Shown: in pieces, positions 1 to 14,744 of the stretch | Position numbering within the stretch: the first letter of the stretch is position 1 | Layout: each line of letters begins with the position of its first letter | Assembly: GCF_039388985.1 (NCBI RefSeq) | Contig: NZ_CP135021.1 | Coordinates: 1 to 64,000, forward strand | Source: Buchnera aphidicola (Aphis aurantii) | Lineage (GTDB): Bacteria; Pseudomonadota; Gammaproteobacteria; Enterobacterales; Enterobacteriaceae | Direction of reading: 5' to 3' | DNA: 64,000 bases | The notes under the pieces: model-generated | The model's database searches: none | Told to the model about the DNA's origin: nothing | The model's input: only the letters and a program-made list of their open reading frames with translations | Position numbers and translations under genes: made by a program

Positions 1-1896
1 ATGTTGCAATCAAATCTAAAAACTTTCGATGTAATTATTATTGGTGGAGGACATGCTGGAAGTGAAGCTGCATCAGCTTCTTCAAGATTAGGATGTAAAA
101 CATTATTATTAACCAAAAGTATGAATGATATTGGTGTTTTATCTTGTAATCCAGCTATTGGTGGTATTGGAAAGAGTCATCTGGTAAAAGAAATTGATGC
201 TTTGGGTGGAATAATGGCTAGAGCAATTGATTTTTCAGGTATTCAGTTTAGGATTTTAAATAGCAAGAAAGGTCCTGCTGTACGTTCTACTCGAGCACAA
301 GCTGATAGATTTCTTTACTCTAAAAATATAGCGCGATTATTAAACAAAGAAGAAAATTTGTTAATACTAGAAGAAGAAATAAAAGATTTAATTGTTAAAA
401 ATTATAAAGTAATCGGGGTTTTAACGCAAAGTCAAATAAGTTTTTATTCGAAATCAGTTGTTTTGTCTACAGGTACATTTTTAGGTGGTAAAATACATAT
501 AGGTTTAGATAGTTATTCGGCAGGTAGAAAAAATGAAAAAGCTTCTTTAGATTTAGCATGTCGTTTAAGAGAATTACCTTTACGTGTTAATCGATTAAAG
601 ACAGGCACTCCTCCTAGAATTGATATCAATACTATTGATTTTAAGAATTTATCTAAACAATATGGAGATAGTCCTACTCCAGTTTTTTCTTTTATAGGAA
701 AGACTTCAGATCATCCTTTACAAATACCGTGTTATCTTACACATACAAATGAAAAAACACATCAAATAATACGTGATAATTTAGATAAAAGTCCACTTTA
801 TAAGGGCTTAATAAAAAGTTTAGGACCTCGATATTGTCCTTCTATTGAAGATAAAGTTATGCGTTTCCCCAGCAAAACTTCGCATCAGATTTTTTTAGAG
901 CCTGAAGGTTTATCAAGTTTAAAGATTTATCCTAATGGTATTTCAACTAGTTTACCGTTAAAAGTTCAAGAACAAATAATTAAATCAATTAAAGGTTTGG
1001 AAAAATCCAAAATTATTGATCCAGGGTATGCAATAGAATATGATTTTTTTGATCCTAAAGATTTAAATTTGACTTTAGAAAGTAAATGGATTAAAGGTCT
1101 TTTTTTGGCAGGTCAAATTAATGGCACTACTGGGTATGAGGAAGCTGCTTCTCAAGGGCTTTTAGCAGGCTTAAATGCTGGGCTATTTGCATTGGGTCAG
1201 AAGCAATGGTTTCCTAGGCGTGATCAAGCTTATTTAGGCGTTCTTATTGATGATTTGACCACACAAGGAACTAGTGAGCCATATCGCATGTTTACTTCAC
1301 GTGCTGAATATCGTTTGATTTTAAGGGAAGATAATGCTGATTTACGTCTTACTGAAATTGGTCGAAAATTTGGATTAATTGATGATTTTAGGTGGGCTTA
1401 TTACCAGAGTAAGTTGAATACAATTAATTCTGAAATGAAATATTTAAAAACAACAAAAATACACCCAAAATCTTCTAATGCCAAACTTTTAAATAGTTTT
1501 TTAGATATTTTATTAACTAAAGAAACAGATTTTTTTGATTTATTAAAACGACCAGAAATTACATATAAAAATTTATCTTCTTTAAATATTTTGCGATCAA
1601 ATACATCTGATTTTTCAGTTATTAATTATGTAGAAAATGAAATAAAATACGAAGGTTATATTAAACGGCAATTAGAAGAGATTAATAAACATTTAAAAAA
1701 TGAAAATACTTTTTTGCCATCTCAATACGATTATACTAAAGTAAAAGGTTTATCCAATGAGGCCGTTGCTAAGTTAAATGATTATAAACCAGTTTCTATT
1801 GGTCAAGCATCTCGAATTTCTGGAATTACACCGGCATCTATATCTGTTTTATTAATACATTTAAAAAAAGAAGCTTATAAAAAACTGATAATATAA
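1..1896 (+). CDS. mnmG: tRNA uridine-5-carboxymethylaminomethyl modification enzyme MnmG (GidA)
   Basis: FAD-dependent partner of MnmE; together they install (carboxymethyl)aminomethyl groups on U34 of tRNAs that read two-family codon boxes. The 631-residue protein has the N-terminal dinucleotide fold [13 protein letters not shown] (about residues 12-24), the [19 protein letters not shown] block (48-66), the conserved RYCPSIEDK loop with Cys279 (equivalent to the functional Cys277 of E. coli) and the C-terminal [19 protein letters not shown] signature. Length is close to E. coli (about 629). The window begins on its ATG, so the promoter is out of view. MnmE is also in this window, so the complex is complete. 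Downstream rsmG and atpI of the E. coli order are missing. Confidence 0.98.
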   Translation: MLQSNLKTFDVIIIGGGHAGSEAASASSRLGCKTLLLTKSMNDIGVLSCNPAIGGIGKSHLVKEIDALGGIMARAIDFSGIQFRILNSKKGPAVRSTRAQADRFLYSKNIARLLNKEENLLILEEEIKDLIVKNYKVIGVLTQSQISFYSKSVVLSTGTFLGGKIHIGLDSYSAGRKNEKASLDLACRLRELPLRVNRLKTGTPPRIDINTIDFKNLSKQYGDSPTPVFSFIGKTSDHPLQIPCYLTHTNEKTHQIIRDNLDKSPLYKGLIKSLGPRYCPSIEDKVMRFPSKTSHQIFLEPEGLSSLKIYPNGISTSLPLKVQEQIIKSIKGLEKSKIIDPGYAIEYDFFDPKDLNLTLESKWIKGLFLAGQINGTTGYEEAASQGLLAGLNAGLFALGQKQWFPRRDQAYLGVLIDDLTTQGTSEPYRMFTSRAEYRLILREDNADLRLTEIGRKFGLIDDFRWAYYQSKLNTINSEMKYLKTTKIHPKSSNAKLLNSFLDILLTKETDFFDLLKRPEITYKNLSSLNILRSNTSDFSVINYVENEIKYEGYIKRQLEEINKHLKNENTFLPSQYDYTKVKGLSNEAVAKLNDYKPVSIGQASRISGITPASISVLLIHLKKEAYKKLII

Positions 1897-2074
1897 TTTA
1901 CTGTCTAATTTAAAATGTAATATAATTATTTCTAAATATATAATTTAAATATTTAATTTAAAGAGAATTAGTGAATGTTTAAAACATTTATTTAAACAAT
2001 TTATTTTACTTTTTTTAAAATAAAATTTTTTAAAACTTTATGTTTTTATATTGAATTTAATATAAAATAAATGA

Positions 2075-2902
<828 letters not shown>

Positions 2903-2929
2903 GATAAAATTCGACTATAATCCTATTAA

Positions 2930-3184
<255 letters not shown>

Positions 3185-3289
3185 GTTTTTATTTTTAAAA
3201 AATTTTTTTTACTTTAAATACTTAGTAAAATCTTTACGTTTTTGAATGGCGTAAAGATTAATCTTGAATTCGAAATAAGGCATATAATC

Positions 3290-3784
3290 GTGAATCTTAA
3301 TGCAACAATTTTTGGGCAAGCAATTTCATTTTTTTTATTCGTCTGGTTTTGTATGAAGTATATATGGCCTCCAATTATTTTAGCTATAGAAACTAGACAA
3401 AAAAAAATTGAAGATACTTTAGTTTCTTCGAAAAGAATTGAACAAGAATATCTTGTTCTTCAAGCAAAAATGAATCAAATGCTGAAAGATACAAAAGAAA
3501 AAGCTTCTTTTATTTTAAATGAAGCAAATGCACAGAAATTATTGATTTTAGAAGATGCAAAAAATAAAGCTATTGAAGAAACTAAAAAAATCTTGTTAAA
3601 TAGTCAGTCAGAAATTGATATTCAAATGCTACATGCACGTCAAAATTTAGAAAAAGAAATTCTTGGTTTATCTGCTTTAATGGCGGAAAAAATTATTAAA
3701 AAAAATATTAAAGAAGATAAAAGTAAATTTTTTATGAATAATATAATTAATTTATTATCAGAGATGAGAAATCAATGTAGGTAA
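3290..3784 (+). CDS. atpF: ATP synthase Fo subunit b
   Basis: Peripheral stalk subunit with an N-terminal membrane anchor and a long charged coiled coil. I start it at GTG 3290, giving 164 residues beginning (V)NLNATIFGQAISFFLF, which aligns with the E. coli N-terminus; AAGG lies 9 bases upstream. The reading frame is open back to an ATG at 3242, but those 16 extra residues have no counterpart in the family. The C-terminal end has weaker similarity to E. coli (156 residues). It lies six bases before atpH. Confidence 0.93.
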   Translation: MNLNATIFGQAISFFLFVWFCMKYIWPPIILAIETRQKKIEDTLVSSKRIEQEYLVLQAKMNQMLKDTKEKASFILNEANAQKLLILEDAKNKAIEETKKILLNSQSEIDIQMLHARQNLEKEILGLSALMAEKIIKKNIKEDKSKFFMNNIINLLSEMRNQCR

Positions 3785-3790
3785 TATTTA

Positions 3791-4321
3791 ATGTCATTTG
3801 ATACTATTGCAAGACCTTACGCTCAAGCTATTTTTGAAATAGCAAAAAAAAATAATTCAATAAAAAAATGGAAAAAAACATTAATCTTGATTAATAAAAT
3901 TATCTCTCTTAAACAAATTCAAAGATTTTTGTCTGGATCTTTATCTTCACATTATTTATCATCATTTTTAATATTTATTATTAATGAACATCTTGATGAA
4001 TATTCAAAAAATTTAATAAAATTATTAGCGTATAACCAGCGGTTTAAAATATTTCATAATATATTAAAACAATTTCTTCAGTTAGAAGCTTCTTATCAAA
4101 AAATTACTATTGTCGAATTAACATCAGCATCTATTTTAAAAAAAGATCAAATTCTTAAAATACAGCTTTTTTTAGAAGAAATATTATCTTCTAAAATTAA
4201 ATTTATATATCACATTAATGATTATATACTTGATGGTATAATTATAAAAATAAATGATCAAATTTTTGATTTTTCTATACGAAATCATTTAAAACAATTA
4301 TTTTCAGCATTAAATTTTTAA
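3791..4321 (+). CDS. atpH: ATP synthase F1 subunit delta
   Basis: Links the F1 head to the b-subunit stalk. 176 residues (E. coli 177), opening with the family motif [16 protein letters not shown]. The rest is strongly diverged and Lys/Ile-rich, as usual for this fast-evolving subunit in symbionts. It is called from the N-terminal motif, its length and its place between atpF and atpA. The stop is 11 bases before the atpA start. Confidence 0.95.
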   Translation: MSFDTIARPYAQAIFEIAKKNNSIKKWKKTLILINKIISLKQIQRFLSGSLSSHYLSSFLIFIINEHLDEYSKNLIKLLAYNQRFKIFHNILKQFLQLEASYQKITIVELTSASILKKDQILKIQLFLEEILSSKIKFIYHINDYILDGIIIKINDQIFDFSIRNHLKQLFSALNF

Positions 4322-4332
4322 GAGAACAATAT

Positions 4333-5865
4333 ATGCAATTAAATTCCACAGAAATTAGTAAATTAATTCAAGAAAGAATTGTTCAATTTGAAGTTTTTAA
4401 TCAATCCTATAATGAAGGAACTATTATTTCGATTAACGATGGTATTATAAAAATATATGGTCTTTCTGAAGTTATGTTGGGAGAAATGATTTCATTACCT
4501 AATAATGAATATGCTATTGCACTTAATATAGAAAGAGATACAGTTTCTGCAATAGTTTTAGGGCCTTATATTCATATTTGCGAAGGTGTTAAAGTAAGGT
4601 GCACAGGAAAAATTTTAGAAGTTCCTGTGGGTGTAAATTTTTTAGGTCGTGTTGTCAATGCATTAGGTTGTCCTGTTGATGGGAAAGGTATTATAAAACA
4701 TGATAGTTTTTTACCAGTAGAAGCCAATGCTCCAGGGGTGATTGAACGTAAATCAATTAATCAACCAATACAAACGGGTTACAAAGCTATTGATGCTATG
4801 ATTCCTATTGGTCGAGGGCAGCGCGAATTAATTATTGGAGATCGTCAAACAGGAAAAACTGCACTTGCAATAGATACTATCATTAATCAAAAAAAATCTG
4901 ACGTTTTTTGTATTTATGTTGCTATAGGTCAAAAATTATCTACTGTTATTAACGTCGTGAAAAAATTAGAAGAATATGATGCTTTATCAAATACTATTGT
5001 TGTTATTGCTGCTGCTGCTGAAGCTCCATCTTTACAATATTTATCTCCATATTCGGGTTGTGCGATGGGAGAGTTTTTTAGAGATCAAGGGAAAGATGCT
5101 TTAATTGTATATGATGATCTTTCAAAACATGCAATTGCTTACCGTCAGATTTCCTTATTATTACGACGTCCTCCCGGAAGAGAAGCTTTTCCTGGGGATA
5201 TATTTTATTTGCATTCTCGTTTATTAGAAAGAGCAGCTCGTGTTTCTGAAGAATATATAAAAAATAAAACAAAAGATAAAATTGTTGGAAAAACTGGATC
5301 ACTTACAGCTTTTCCTATTATTGAAACACAATCTGGTGATGTTTCTGCATTTGTTCCAACTAATGTAATTTCTATTACTGATGGTCAAATATTTTTAGAA
5401 TCTAGCTTGTTTAATTCAGGTGTTCGACCTGCTGTAAATGCTGGTATTTCTGTTTCACGAGTTGGTAGTGCTGCTCAAACTAATATCATTAAAAAATTAT
5501 CTTCTGGTATTCGAACAGCTTTAGCCCAATATAATGAACTTGCAGCATTTTCTCAATTTGCATCAGATTTAGATCCAACAACACAAAAATTATTGATGCA
5601 TGGTCAAAAAATTACGGAATTACTTAAACAAAAACAATATAATCCGTTAAGTATATCGAATCAGGCATTAATGTTCTTTATTTCAGAAAATCATTTTCTT
5701 GACGATATTTCTCTTGAAAAAATAGCTCAATTTGAACGAGATATTTTAGTATATGCAAATAGTTATTATCCAAATCTCATGATAGAAATTAATCAAAATA
5801 AAAATTTTGATGATAAAGTTAAAAATCAATTTATTGAATTAATTAAAAAATTTAAAAGTACTTAA
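4333..5865 (+). CDS. atpA: ATP synthase F1 subunit alpha
   Basis: Non-catalytic nucleotide-binding subunit of the F1 hexamer. 510 residues (E. coli 513). The Walker A motif GDRQTGKT is at 169-176, the same numbering as E. coli; the VYDDLSKHA stretch and the arginine-finger region of the family follow. An AGAGAA ribosome binding site lies just after the atpH stop. It is followed by an unusual 65-base spacer before atpG (see findings). Confidence 0.98.
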   Translation: MQLNSTEISKLIQERIVQFEVFNQSYNEGTIISINDGIIKIYGLSEVMLGEMISLPNNEYAIALNIERDTVSAIVLGPYIHICEGVKVRCTGKILEVPVGVNFLGRVVNALGCPVDGKGIIKHDSFLPVEANAPGVIERKSINQPIQTGYKAIDAMIPIGRGQRELIIGDRQTGKTALAIDTIINQKKSDVFCIYVAIGQKLSTVINVVKKLEEYDALSNTIVVIAAAAEAPSLQYLSPYSGCAMGEFFRDQGKDALIVYDDLSKHAIAYRQISLLLRRPPGREAFPGDIFYLHSRLLERAARVSEEYIKNKTKDKIVGKTGSLTAFPIIETQSGDVSAFVPTNVISITDGQIFLESSLFNSGVRPAVNAGISVSRVGSAAQTNIIKKLSSGIRTALAQYNELAAFSQFASDLDPTTQKLLMHGQKITELLKQKQYNPLSISNQALMFFISENHFLDDISLEKIAQFERDILVYANSYYPNLMIEINQNKNFDDKVKNQFIELIKKFKST

Positions 5866-5930
5866 TTTTATAATGCATTTCACCTCACCTTTCTCCCAAA
5901 TTAGCACGATAGATAAGAGAAGATACTTAA

Positions 5931-6797
5931 GTGGGTATAAAAGATATTCAAAATCAAATAACTAGTGTTACAAGCACTAAAAAAATTACTAAAGCCATGG
6001 AAATGGTAGCTATTTCTAAAATGCGAAAAACAGAAGAACGAATGCGTTTAGGTAGGCCTTATTGTGAAATAATTAAAAAAGTTATTCAGCATATCCTTAA
6101 AGGTAATTTAGAATATCAACATAGTTATTTAGAAAATCGAGAAATTAAAAAAGTTGGTATGATTATTATTTCAACTGATCGTGGTTTATGTGGAAGTTTA
6201 AATACTAATCTTTTTAAACAAGTACTATTAAAAATTAAAGCATTTATGCACATAAATATTCCTTGTGATTTAATATTATTTGGTTTAAAAAGTTTATCTG
6301 TATTTAAATTGTATGGAAGTTCTATCCTTGCTAAGGTAACCAATATAGGAGAGAACCCAGATTTATCAAAATTAATTGGATCTATACAAATTATTCTAGA
6401 AAAATATCAAAATAATAAAATTGACAAAGTATTTATTGCTTATAATAAATTTCATAATAAAATGTCTCAGTATCCTATAGTTAATCAACTTCTGCCTTTA
6501 TCTCCTGAAAAAAATATATTAATCAAAGAAAAATGGGACTATTTATACGAGCCGGAATCAAAATTAATTTTAGATACGTTATTTGATCGTTATATTGAAT
6601 CTCAAATTTATCAAAGTATTTTAGAGAATATTGCAAGTGAACAAGCTGCTCGTATGGTTGCTATGAAAACCGCAACAGATAATAGTGGAAATCGCATTAA
6701 AGAACTTCAGTTGATTTATAATAAGGTTCGTCAAGCGAATATTACTCAAGAATTAAACGAAATTATTGCTGGAGCATCGGCAGTATCAGTAGATTAA
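5931..6797 (+). CDS. atpG: ATP synthase F1 subunit gamma (GTG start)
   Basis: Central rotor shaft of the enzyme. 288 residues (E. coli 287), with the N-terminal helix motif TKKITKAMEMVAISKMRKTEER and the C-terminal family end SEQAARMVAMKTATDNS, both of which pack in the alpha/beta core. The start is GTG at 5931; an in-frame TAA at 5928 excludes any longer form, and AAGAGAAGA lies about 7-9 bases upstream. The N-terminal residues before KDIQNQI are shorter than in E. coli. Confidence 0.96.
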   Translation: MGIKDIQNQITSVTSTKKITKAMEMVAISKMRKTEERMRLGRPYCEIIKKVIQHILKGNLEYQHSYLENREIKKVGMIIISTDRGLCGSLNTNLFKQVLLKIKAFMHINIPCDLILFGLKSLSVFKLYGSSILAKVTNIGENPDLSKLIGSIQIILEKYQNNKIDKVFIAYNKFHNKMSQYPIVNQLLPLSPEKNILIKEKWDYLYEPESKLILDTLFDRYIESQIYQSILENIASEQAARMVAMKTATDNSGNRIKELQLIYNKVRQANITQELNEIIAGASAVSVD

Positions 6798-6807
6798 AAT
6801 TATTTAG

Positions 6808-8217
<1,410 letters not shown>

Positions 8218-8244
8218 ATTATAATAAATATTTTGGATGTATCT

Positions 8245-8658
8245 ATGGATTTTTATTTAGATATTGTTAGTGTTGAAAAACGTATATTTTCTGGATTAGT
8301 TAAGAAAATACGAGTGTCTGGTAGTGAAGGAGAAATGGGTGTATATCCCGGTCATTCTCAATTATTAAGTATTATTAAACCGGGAATAATATATATATTT
8401 CATCAAGATCAAACAGAAGAGTATCTTTATATATCAGGAGGAATTTTAGAAATTCAACCTTCTATTATTTCTATTTTAGCAGATATTGCTATTCGCGGTT
8501 CAGATTTAGATCGAAAACGTATTTTGGAAGCAAAAAAACAAGCTGAAGAATATTTTAAAAATCAAGACAACACAATGAAAAAAGATGATCTTTTAATTCA
8601 AATTTCTAAAGAAATTGCAAAACTTCGTGTTCTTGAAATGATGGATAAATTCAAATAA
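8245..8658 (+). CDS. atpC: ATP synthase F1 subunit epsilon
   Basis: Rotor subunit and intrinsic inhibitor of the F1 ATPase. I start at ATG 8245 (137 residues, beginning [17 protein letters not shown]), which fits the E. coli N-terminus and has GGA 7 bases upstream; a TTG at 8233 in the same frame would add four residues without support. The beta-sandwich core motif [16 protein letters not shown] is intact. Last gene of the atp operon, converging on gyrB across a short hairpin. Confidence 0.96.
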   Translation: MDFYLDIVSVEKRIFSGLVKKIRVSGSEGEMGVYPGHSQLLSIIKPGIIYIFHQDQTEEYLYISGGILEIQPSIISILADIAIRGSDLDRKRILEAKKQAEEYFKNQDNTMKKDDLLIQISKEIAKLRVLEMMDKFK

Positions 8659-8665
8659 TATATTC

Positions 8666-8686
8666 GCGGCTGGTTTTTCCTGCCGC
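8666..8686. terminator. Hairpin between convergent atpC and gyrB
   Basis: GCGGC at 8666-8670 pairs with GCCGC at 8682-8686, with GG/CC extending the stem inside one mismatch and a five-T loop. It is the only GC-rich spot in the 36-base gap between the two stop codons. A weak T-rich run follows on the + strand. It probably ends both transcripts; this is inferred from structure and position. Confidence 0.65.
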
Positions 8687-8694
8687 AATTAGTT

Positions 8695-11124
<2,430 letters not shown>

Positions 11125-11201
11125 TTATTTTGGAATATTTTTAAAAAATTAATTATTTTTGTTTTCTAAATATTTATTTTATATTATCAATTTTTTTTAA
11201 G

Positions 11202-12302
11202 TTAACGTTTGAGTAACATTATAACGTAAACAGTTGAAGAATTGTTTTCTGGTTTAATTTGTATGGAGGATTTAGATTTATTTAAAAATAATAAGATGTT
11301 TTCGCAATCGATAGTATTAAGGACATCTAGTATATAATAAACATTGATCGATATTTCTATTGTATTACCAAAATATTGAACATGAAATCTATCTTCTGCA
11401 ATTTCTTCTTCTTGGTTATCAGATATCGTTTTTAATTCATTCTTTTTAATATTTATTTCAATTCCAGAAAATTTTTCATTCGATAAGACCGAAGTTCGTA
11501 ATAATGATTTTTTTAACAAACTTTTATTAATTATAATAGGTTTATCTAAATTTTTTAATAAAACACTATTATAATCAGGATATTTTCCCTCAATTAATTG
11601 AGTTGTAAAAATTAAATTATTTATATGTATTCTTAAACTATTAGTATTAATTAAAACATGTAATAACGTTTCTTTTACATTTAATAATCTAAGTATTTCC
11701 ATTATTCCTTTATTTGGAATAATAATAGAAAAAGGATTGACTTCTTCTTTTAAAGATATATATGATGTCGCTAATCGATATCCATCTGTAGCAACATTTT
11801 GAAGAAATTTATCTTTTATTTCAAATAACATACCGTTTAGGTAATAACGCACATCTTGTTTTCCCATAGCAAATTCAGTTTTAATTATCATATTTTTTAA
11901 AATATCTGATGATATGTTAAAATTAGAAGTATAATTAAAATTTTGGTGATTAGGAAAATCGTCAGCCGGTAAGGTTGATAATATATAATTGCTTTTTTCA
12001 GAAGAAATATATATTTTTTTATTTTTTAGTTCTATTTGTATAGTTGATATTTCTGATAAATTTCGACAAATATTTAATAATTTTTTGCCTGAAATAGTTA
12101 TTTTTCCTTTTTGATGTGCTTTGTATATTTTAATATTTGAGATTATTTCAATTTCTAAATTTGTAGTAGTTAAAGATAGTGTATTTTTTTTTATTTCTAT
12201 AAGAATATTTTCTAAAATAGGAAATGAATTATTTTTAATTAATATTCGACTAATTTTCTTTAAATTTTCAACTAAAATATTATTTTCAATAGTAAATTTC
12301 AT
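11202..12302 (-). CDS. dnaN: DNA polymerase III sliding clamp (beta)
   Basis: Ring-shaped processivity factor that tethers DNA polymerase III to DNA. 366 residues, same as E. coli. Diverged along most of its length but recognisable by [17 protein letters not shown], the LPADDFPNH loop, the ATDGYRLA core motif and the C-terminal YVIMLLKR end (family pattern ending in M-P-hydrophobic-R-L/K). It starts four bases after the dnaA stop, so the two are translated from one message. Confidence 0.97.
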   Translation of the reverse strand: MKFTIENNILVENLKKISRILIKNNSFPILENILIEIKKNTLSLTTTNLEIEIISNIKIYKAHQKGKITISGKKLLNICRNLSEISTIQIELKNKKIYISSEKSNYILSTLPADDFPNHQNFNYTSNFNISSDILKNMIIKTEFAMGKQDVRYYLNGMLFEIKDKFLQNVATDGYRLATSYISLKEEVNPFSIIIPNKGIMEILRLLNVKETLLHVLINTNSLRIHINNLIFTTQLIEGKYPDYNSVLLKNLDKPIIINKSLLKKSLLRTSVLSNEKFSGIEINIKKNELKTISDNQEEEIAEDRFHVQYFGNTIEISINVYYILDVLNTIDCENILLFLNKSKSSIQIKPENNSSTVYVIMLLKR

Positions 12303-12306
12303 AAAA

Positions 12307-13665
12307 TCACACTGATAGAGTTCTAATTAAATTGGAAAAATCTTCTTTAATATCATTATTTTCTTCTCGTAATTGTTCAATTTTTCGACAAGCATGTAAT
12401 ACTGTAGTATGATCTCTTCCACTAAAAGCTTCTCCAATTTCTGGTAAACTATGGTTAGTTAATTCTTTTGCTATAGCCATTGCCATTTGTCTTGGTCTTG
12501 CTACTGATCGAGAACGTCTTCTAGATAATAAATCAGATACTTTAATTTTATAGTATTCTGCAACTGTTTTTTGAATATTGTGAATTGTAATCAGTTTTGA
12601 TTGCAGCGCTAATATATCTCTAAGGGTTTCTCGTACAAATTCAATTGTAATAGTTCTATGAGAAAAATCAGCGTTAACAATAATTCTGTTTAGGGCTCCT
12701 TCTAACTCACGAACGTTCGAGCATAAACGTTTAGCAATAAAAAAAGCAACTTCATCAGGTAATGTAATGTTTTTTTCATCGGCTTTTTTAATTAATATAG
12801 CTACTCTTGTTTCTAATTCTGGTGGGTTTATAGCAACAGTCAAACCCCATCCAAATCTTGACTTCAATCTATCTTCTACACCGTTTATTTCTTTGGGATA
12901 ACGATCTGAAGTTAAAATAATTTGCTGGTTTCCTTCTAATAAAGCGTTGAATGTATGAAAAAATTCTTCTTGCGAACGTTCTTTATTTGCAAAAAATTGA
13001 ATATCATCAATTAATAATGCATCAACTGATCGATAATGTAACTTAAATTTTTCAATTGCATTATTTTGCAAAGCTTTTACCATATCTTGAACAAAACGCT
13101 CAGAGTGCATATAAATTATTTTCATGTTATATTTATATGTTAATATTTCATTTCCAATTGCATGAAGTAAATGCGTCTTTCCTAATCCAGTTCCTCCATA
13201 TAAAAAAAGTGGATTGTAAGAATTACCAGGGTTATGAGCAACTTGAGAAGCTGCCGCACGTGCTAATTGATTAGATTTTCCTTCTATAAAATTATCGAAT
13301 TTATTTTTTTTATTAATGTTAGAACGATAAGGTAACTTATGTAAAATAGGAATTCTGTTCCATTTTTGTTTTATTTTATTTATATGATTTAAGGTATTTT
13401 TTTTAAATTTTTTTTCTTTAGAATTTTGATATACTTTAAATGTTACTAAGGGTGTATTTAAACCACAAAAATCTTTTAGTATTTTTTTAAAAGTAATTAA
13501 ATATTTGTCTTTTACCCATTCTAATATAAATTGATTTGGAGCATATATTTCTAAAATATTATTATTTAATTTGGCTTTTAGAGATCTTATCCACATACTA
13601 AATTCTGTAGATGGAAGCTCATTTTGTAACCGGTCAAGACACTGTTTCCAAAGACAAAGTGACAC
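12307..13665 (-). CDS. dnaA: Chromosomal replication initiator DnaA (GTG start)
   Basis: AAA+ protein that binds DnaA boxes and opens the origin. I choose GTG at 13665, giving 452 residues starting (V)[18 protein letters not shown], which matches the E. coli N-terminus; GGAG lies 6 bases upstream. A TTG at 13677 would extend it by four residues. Domains: the N-terminal DnaB/DiaA contact domain, Walker [16 protein letters not shown], Walker [10 protein letters not shown], and the C-terminal helix-turn-helix signature [14 protein letters not shown]. The codons for MWIR create a perfect DnaA box, TTATCCACA, on the + strand at 13587-13595. Confidence 0.97.
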   Translation of the reverse strand: MSLCLWKQCLDRLQNELPSTEFSMWIRSLKAKLNNNILEIYAPNQFILEWVKDKYLITFKKILKDFCGLNTPLVTFKVYQNSKEKKFKKNTLNHINKIKQKWNRIPILHKLPYRSNINKKNKFDNFIEGKSNQLARAAASQVAHNPGNSYNPLFLYGGTGLGKTHLLHAIGNEILTYKYNMKIIYMHSERFVQDMVKALQNNAIEKFKLHYRSVDALLIDDIQFFANKERSQEEFFHTFNALLEGNQQIILTSDRYPKEINGVEDRLKSRFGWGLTVAINPPELETRVAILIKKADEKNITLPDEVAFFIAKRLCSNVRELEGALNRIIVNADFSHRTITIEFVRETLRDILALQSKLITIHNIQKTVAEYYKIKVSDLLSRRRSRSVARPRQMAMAIAKELTNHSLPEIGEAFSGRDHTTVLHACRKIEQLREENNDIKEDFSNLIRTLSV

Positions 13666-14004
13666 ATTAAACTCCAATCGAACAGAATTAAATAACTTAA
13701 ATATAAATTTTATATCAAAAATTATATAATATTATATTTTTTAAATTCAAGTTACACAGTTGAAGAATGAGTGAGGGTACCGAAAAAAATTTAATATATT
13801 TTAGTGATTTGATTTTATTTTTAAAAAACAATAGCTTACTTAAATATAAAAAATAAAACATCAAAAAATTTGTGAATATATTTTTTAGTTTTTCAAAAAT
13901 AATCATGTAATAGTTTGTTTTTTATTTTTAAAAAATTGTTTCCTTATAGTTTAAATTTGACTAATTATAAAATTTTATTAATTTTTCTTTGGGTGAATAT
14001 CAAA
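13666..14004. other. dnaA-rpmH divergent intergenic region
   Basis: 339 bases between divergent dnaA and rpmH. It holds the candidate dnaA promoter and, just upstream of it, a compact GC-richer block (about 13751-13782, containing GAGTGAGGGTACCG) in otherwise nearly pure A/T. I see no canonical DnaA box here, unlike the E. coli equivalent, and no convincing coding sequence: short open frames at 13715-13906 (-) and upstream of rpmH are low-complexity Phe/Leu/Lys strings. The rpmH promoter must lie here but I could not assign it. Confidence 0.6.
13721..13750 (-). promoter_or_regulatory. Candidate dnaA promoter
   Basis: Reading the minus strand, TTGAAT (13745-13750) and TATAAT (13721-13726) are separated by 18 bases, a sigma-70-like arrangement with a perfect -10. 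Transcription would start near 13714, about 50 bases before the dnaA GTG. Chance matches are common in such AT-rich DNA, so this is a candidate only. Confidence 0.4.
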
Positions 14005-14148
14005 ATGAAACGTACTTTTCAACCATCAATATTAAAACGTAATCGTTCACATGGATTTAGAATTCGAATGGCAACTAAAAATGGTCGTTATATTTTATCA
14101 CGAAGACGCGCTAAATTAAGAGCTCGTTTGAGCGTGTCTAGTAAATAA
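14005..14148 (+). CDS. rpmH: 50S ribosomal protein L34 (bL34)
   Basis: 47-residue basic protein of the large subunit (E. coli 46), starting [18 protein letters not shown] and rich in Arg/Lys. The ATG at 14005 is set by this family-wide N-terminus; the open frame continues upstream to 13915 but that part is hydrophobic low-complexity sequence. Followed 10 bases later by rnpA, as in most bacteria. Confidence 0.97.
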   Translation: MKRTFQPSILKRNRSHGFRIRMATKNGRYILSRRRAKLRARLSVSSK

Positions 14149-14158
14149 TGGATTTGGT

Positions 14159-14506
14159 ATGGTATTAAATTATTTGTTTAAAAAAAAATATAGATTGTTA
14201 AAATCTATTCATTTTAAATATGTTTTTGAAAAATATTATATTCAAACAAAACTTGAACTAATAATCTTAGGTCGTCCTAATTTATTAGGATACCCTAGAT
14301 TAGGAATTAGTATACCGAAGAAAAATATAAAATATGCTTATAAACGTAATATAATCAAAAGATTAATTCGAGAAACTTTTCGATTATTACAGCATAAATT
14401 AATTGCTATGGATTTTGTAGTCATAGCTAAAAAAAATAGTATTTTTTTAGAAAATAGAAATATAATTAATATATTGGAGAGTTTATGGTTAAATTATCAT
14501 CAATAA
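14159..14506 (+). CDS. rnpA: Ribonuclease P protein component
   Basis: Basic protein cofactor of RNase P, which trims tRNA 5' ends together with the rnpB RNA (not in this window). 115 residues (E. coli 119). The signature helix [14 protein letters not shown] (the RNR motif) and [10 protein letters not shown] are present. It overlaps the start of yidD by 22 bases, as in E. coli. Confidence 0.96.
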   Translation: MVLNYLFKKKYRLLKSIHFKYVFEKYYIQTKLELIILGRPNLLGYPRLGISIPKKNIKYAYKRNIIKRLIRETFRLLQHKLIAMDFVVIAKKNSIFLENRNIINILESLWLNYHQ

Positions 14507-14742
14507 TTATATCTTGTTTTAGTTTTTTTGTTTTAATTTATCAATATTGTATTAGTCCTTTAATGCGACCACATTGTCGTTTTTATCCGACTTGTTCGAC
14601 ATATATGCTATTATCGTTACGTGAATTCGGTATAATTAAAGGTATAAAATTAACAATTTTTCGTTTATTGAAATGTCATCCATTATATCCGAATAGATGT
14701 AATATAGCACCTTTAAATATAAAAGATAAAAGTGAATATTAA
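14485..14742 (+). CDS. yidD: Membrane protein insertion efficiency factor YidD
   Basis: Small membrane-associated protein that assists YidC-dependent insertion. 85 residues, as in E. coli, with the family core [19 protein letters not shown] and LKCHPLYP, including the conserved cysteines. It starts inside rnpA in another frame (overlap 14485-14506) and ends two bases before yidC, so the three genes are likely translationally coupled. Confidence 0.95.
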   Translation: MVKLSSIIISCFSFFVLIYQYCISPLMRPHCRFYPTCSTYMLLSLREFGIIKGIKLTIFRLLKCHPLYPNRCNIAPLNIKDKSEY

Positions 14743-14744
14743 TT

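Noticed and set aside
13748-13756. DnaA box at TTACACAG
   Set aside because: Lacks the TTATNCACA core; the spacing is one base short.
13715-13906. 63-residue minus-strand open frame in the dnaA-rpmH gap
   Set aside because: Low-complexity Phe/Leu/Lys/Ile string typical of random A/T DNA, no ribosome binding site; it also covers the candidate dnaA promoter.
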